From an archaeon (GTDB taxonomy: Archaea; Methanobacteriota; Methanobacteria; Methanobacteriales; Methanobacteriaceae): a stretch of DNA of 15,142 bases. Within the stretch, counting starts at the first letter, position 1, and each line of letters opens with the position of its first letter. Under the pieces are notes generated by a model, which did not search any database, had not been told where the DNA came from, and saw only the letters and a list, made by a program, of their open reading frames with translations. Of the stretch, positions 14,274 to 15,142 are shown piece after piece. The position numbers and the translations under genes were made by a program. The DNA lies in the NCBI GenBank assembly GCA_024409145.1, contig JAKSUF010000007.1:1-15142 (forward strand). Direction: 5' to 3'.

Positions 14274-14295
14274 ATAACTTAATTGTTTAAGTTAT
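14274..14295. repeat. 9-bp-arm inverted repeat between lrp-type gene and mptA
   Basis: ATAACTTAA (14274-14282) and TTAAGTTAT (14287-14295) are perfect arms around TTGT. It is 56 bases after the regulator's stop and about 190 before mptA, with no T-run on the minus strand afterwards. It is a candidate operator or processed 3' hairpin. A weaker stem TACTTAA/TTAAAGTA (14336-14358) spans the regulator's stop codon. Confidence 0.45.
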
Positions 14296-14350
14296 TTAAA
14301 TATTTTACTTAAATTTATTTAAATATTTTTAATTTTACTTAAACAATCGC

Positions 14351-14827
14351 TTAAAGTATGTTTGCAGAACCCATATCTTCTTTTACAACATTAAGTACTG
14401 TTTGAGTATATGTTCTTTCAATACTTGGTTCTTTAAGTAATTGTTTAATGAAAATATCTAAGTCATCAGTATCTTTGAATTTTGCAATTAAAAATGCATC
14501 ATATTCTCCAGTAACATCATATATTCCTACAATATTTTTATTGGATGCAGTTCTGTTTTCCCAACTTTCAAGGTCACCACCTTTTACCTTGACTCCAATA
14601 ATACTTGTGAATTGGTATCCTAATTTTCTATGATTTAATACTGGTGCAAATTTTTCAATGACTCCTGATTTTAGCATCTTATCGATACGGTTATGGACTG
14701 TACCGACAGAGATTCCCAAGTCTCTTGAGATTTGTCTATAAGATATTCTGACATCATCATTAATGATCTTAAGAATTTTAATGTCAGTTTCATCTAATTT
14801 AATTATTTCGTCTTTTTTAGCACACAT
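14351..14827 (-). CDS. Lrp/AsnC-family transcriptional regulator
   Basis: A 158-residue DNA-binding protein. The N-terminal winged helix-turn-helix covers about 8-60, with ISYRQISRDLGISVGTVHNRI (28-48) as the recognition unit. The C-terminal RAM ligand/oligomer domain covers about 68-148, with the usual GxYD-type turn at GEYD (107-110). Members form dimers or octamers and often sense amino acids; some archaeal ones activate transcription. The target is not known here. A longer frame begins at 14869, but GGGTG (14841-14837) precedes the ATG at 14827 and a TATA box at 14879-14886 would start RNA downstream of 14869, so 14827 is preferred. Neighbouring repeats could be its own binding sites. Confidence 0.9.
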   Translation of the reverse strand: MCAKKDEIIKLDETDIKILKIINDDVRISYRQISRDLGISVGTVHNRIDKMLKSGVIEKFAPVLNHRKLGYQFTSIIGVKVKGGDLESWENRTASNKNIVGIYDVTGEYDAFLIAKFKDTDDLDIFIKQLLKEPSIERTYTQTVLNVVKEDMGSANIL

Positions 14828-14878
14828 AATTATATACACCCTTTTAAAATTATTCTGATTATTAAACATCTATAAAGA

Positions 14879-14886
14879 TTATAAAT
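14879..14886 (-). promoter_or_regulatory. TATA-like element for the Lrp/AsnC gene
   Basis: The minus strand reads ATTTATAA. Initiation about 25 bases downstream (near 14857) gives a leader of about 30 bases with GGGTG before the chosen ATG, which agrees with the shorter start. Confidence 0.45.
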
Positions 14887-15066
14887 TTTTCATGTTTTAT
14901 TATAATTTTATAATATTTGAAGTATTCTCTTAATTGAATATTTAATACTCTTCTAATGTCTTTTTTAATATTCCTTTAAATATATCTAATATATTCTGCA
15001 TATGTTTAATATATATTTATATAATTTCTTATATAATTCCGATTTATGTTTAAAATGTGAGTATAT

Positions 15067-15126
15067 TTTAACATATTTTATTATATATATTTAACATATT
15101 TTAATATATTTTAATATTTTTAATAT
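15067..15126. repeat. direct repeats at the right edge of the window
   Basis: TTTAACATATTTTA occurs at 15067-15080 and 15090-15103; TTTTAATAT follows three times at 15099, 15109 and 15118, close to one helical turn apart. No gene is visible in 14870-15142. This may be a promoter or regulator region for the Lrp gene or for a gene outside the window, or simple AT sequence. Confidence 0.4.
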
Positions 15127-15142
15127 ATACTTAAATATTGTT

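Noticed and set aside
13155..14633. Plus-strand frames opposite mptA and the regulator gene (13155-13340, 13464-13709, 13706-13930, 14448-14633)
   Set aside because: Same reason: shadows of real genes without ribosome sites or recognisable domains.
15061..15142. CRISPR array suggested by repeated AT words
   Set aside because: Repeats are 9-14 bp, overlapping and unevenly spaced, with no unique 30-40 bp spacers and no cas genes nearby.

Overview
The window is AT-rich DNA (about 70% A+T by eye, with gaps close to 85-90%) from a methanogenic archaeon, most likely a mesophilic Methanobacteriales member such as Methanobrevibacter or Methanosphaera. Four things point there. There is a family-B DNA polymerase gene that ends just after the catalytic YADTDG motif (the split PolB1/PolB2 arrangement of Methanobacteriales). 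There are coenzyme genes typical of methanogens (CofG for F420, MptA for methanopterin, a ComC/malate dehydrogenase-family enzyme). The information-processing genes are archaeal (aCPSF1/FttA, proteasome beta, Taw2, Lrp). Starts are marked by purine-rich Shine-Dalgarno sites and TATA-like boxes, with very AT-rich spacers. From memory, the gene order resembles the Methanothermobacter locus around polB1 (MTH1208) and CPSF (MTH1203); this was not checked by search.

Layout: on the plus strand, pyrD-pyrK (dihydroorotate dehydrogenase 1B and its electron-transfer subunit) is followed by polB1, a DGC-type zinc-binding protein gene and an unrecognised small gene. A T-rich convergent gap follows (4677-5118). 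On the minus strand, reading leftward, come psmB, fttA, purM and the comC/mdh-family gene. The other divergent arm is taw2 (+), whose stop overlaps that of cofG (-). Further right and all on the minus strand are a small conserved-looking gene upstream of cofG, then mptA, then an Lrp/AsnC regulator. No tRNA, rRNA, CRISPR array, transposase or phage gene was seen; this is an ordinary core-chromosome region.

Working together: pyrD/pyrK and purM serve de novo pyrimidine and purine synthesis. CofG, MptA and possibly ComC serve F420, tetrahydromethanopterin and coenzyme M. PolB1, FttA, Taw2 and PsmB serve replication, transcription termination, tRNA modification and protein turnover.

The most unusual non-coding signal is a recurring design at transcript ends. 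Inverted repeats span the stop codons of comC/mdh, psmB, mptA, the small gene at 4266-4676 and the convergent taw2/cofG pair, usually followed by a T-rich tract in the direction of transcription. Other non-coding signals are a 16-bp duplication of the end of pyrK, a 12-bp-stem hairpin between psmB and taw2, and several palindromes and direct repeats in the gaps around fttA, mptA and lrp. I found no convincing new multi-gene system. The small polB1-linked genes and the stop-spanning hairpins are the best leads. Several gene starts below differ from the longest possible reading frame because the Shine-Dalgarno site favours an internal start.
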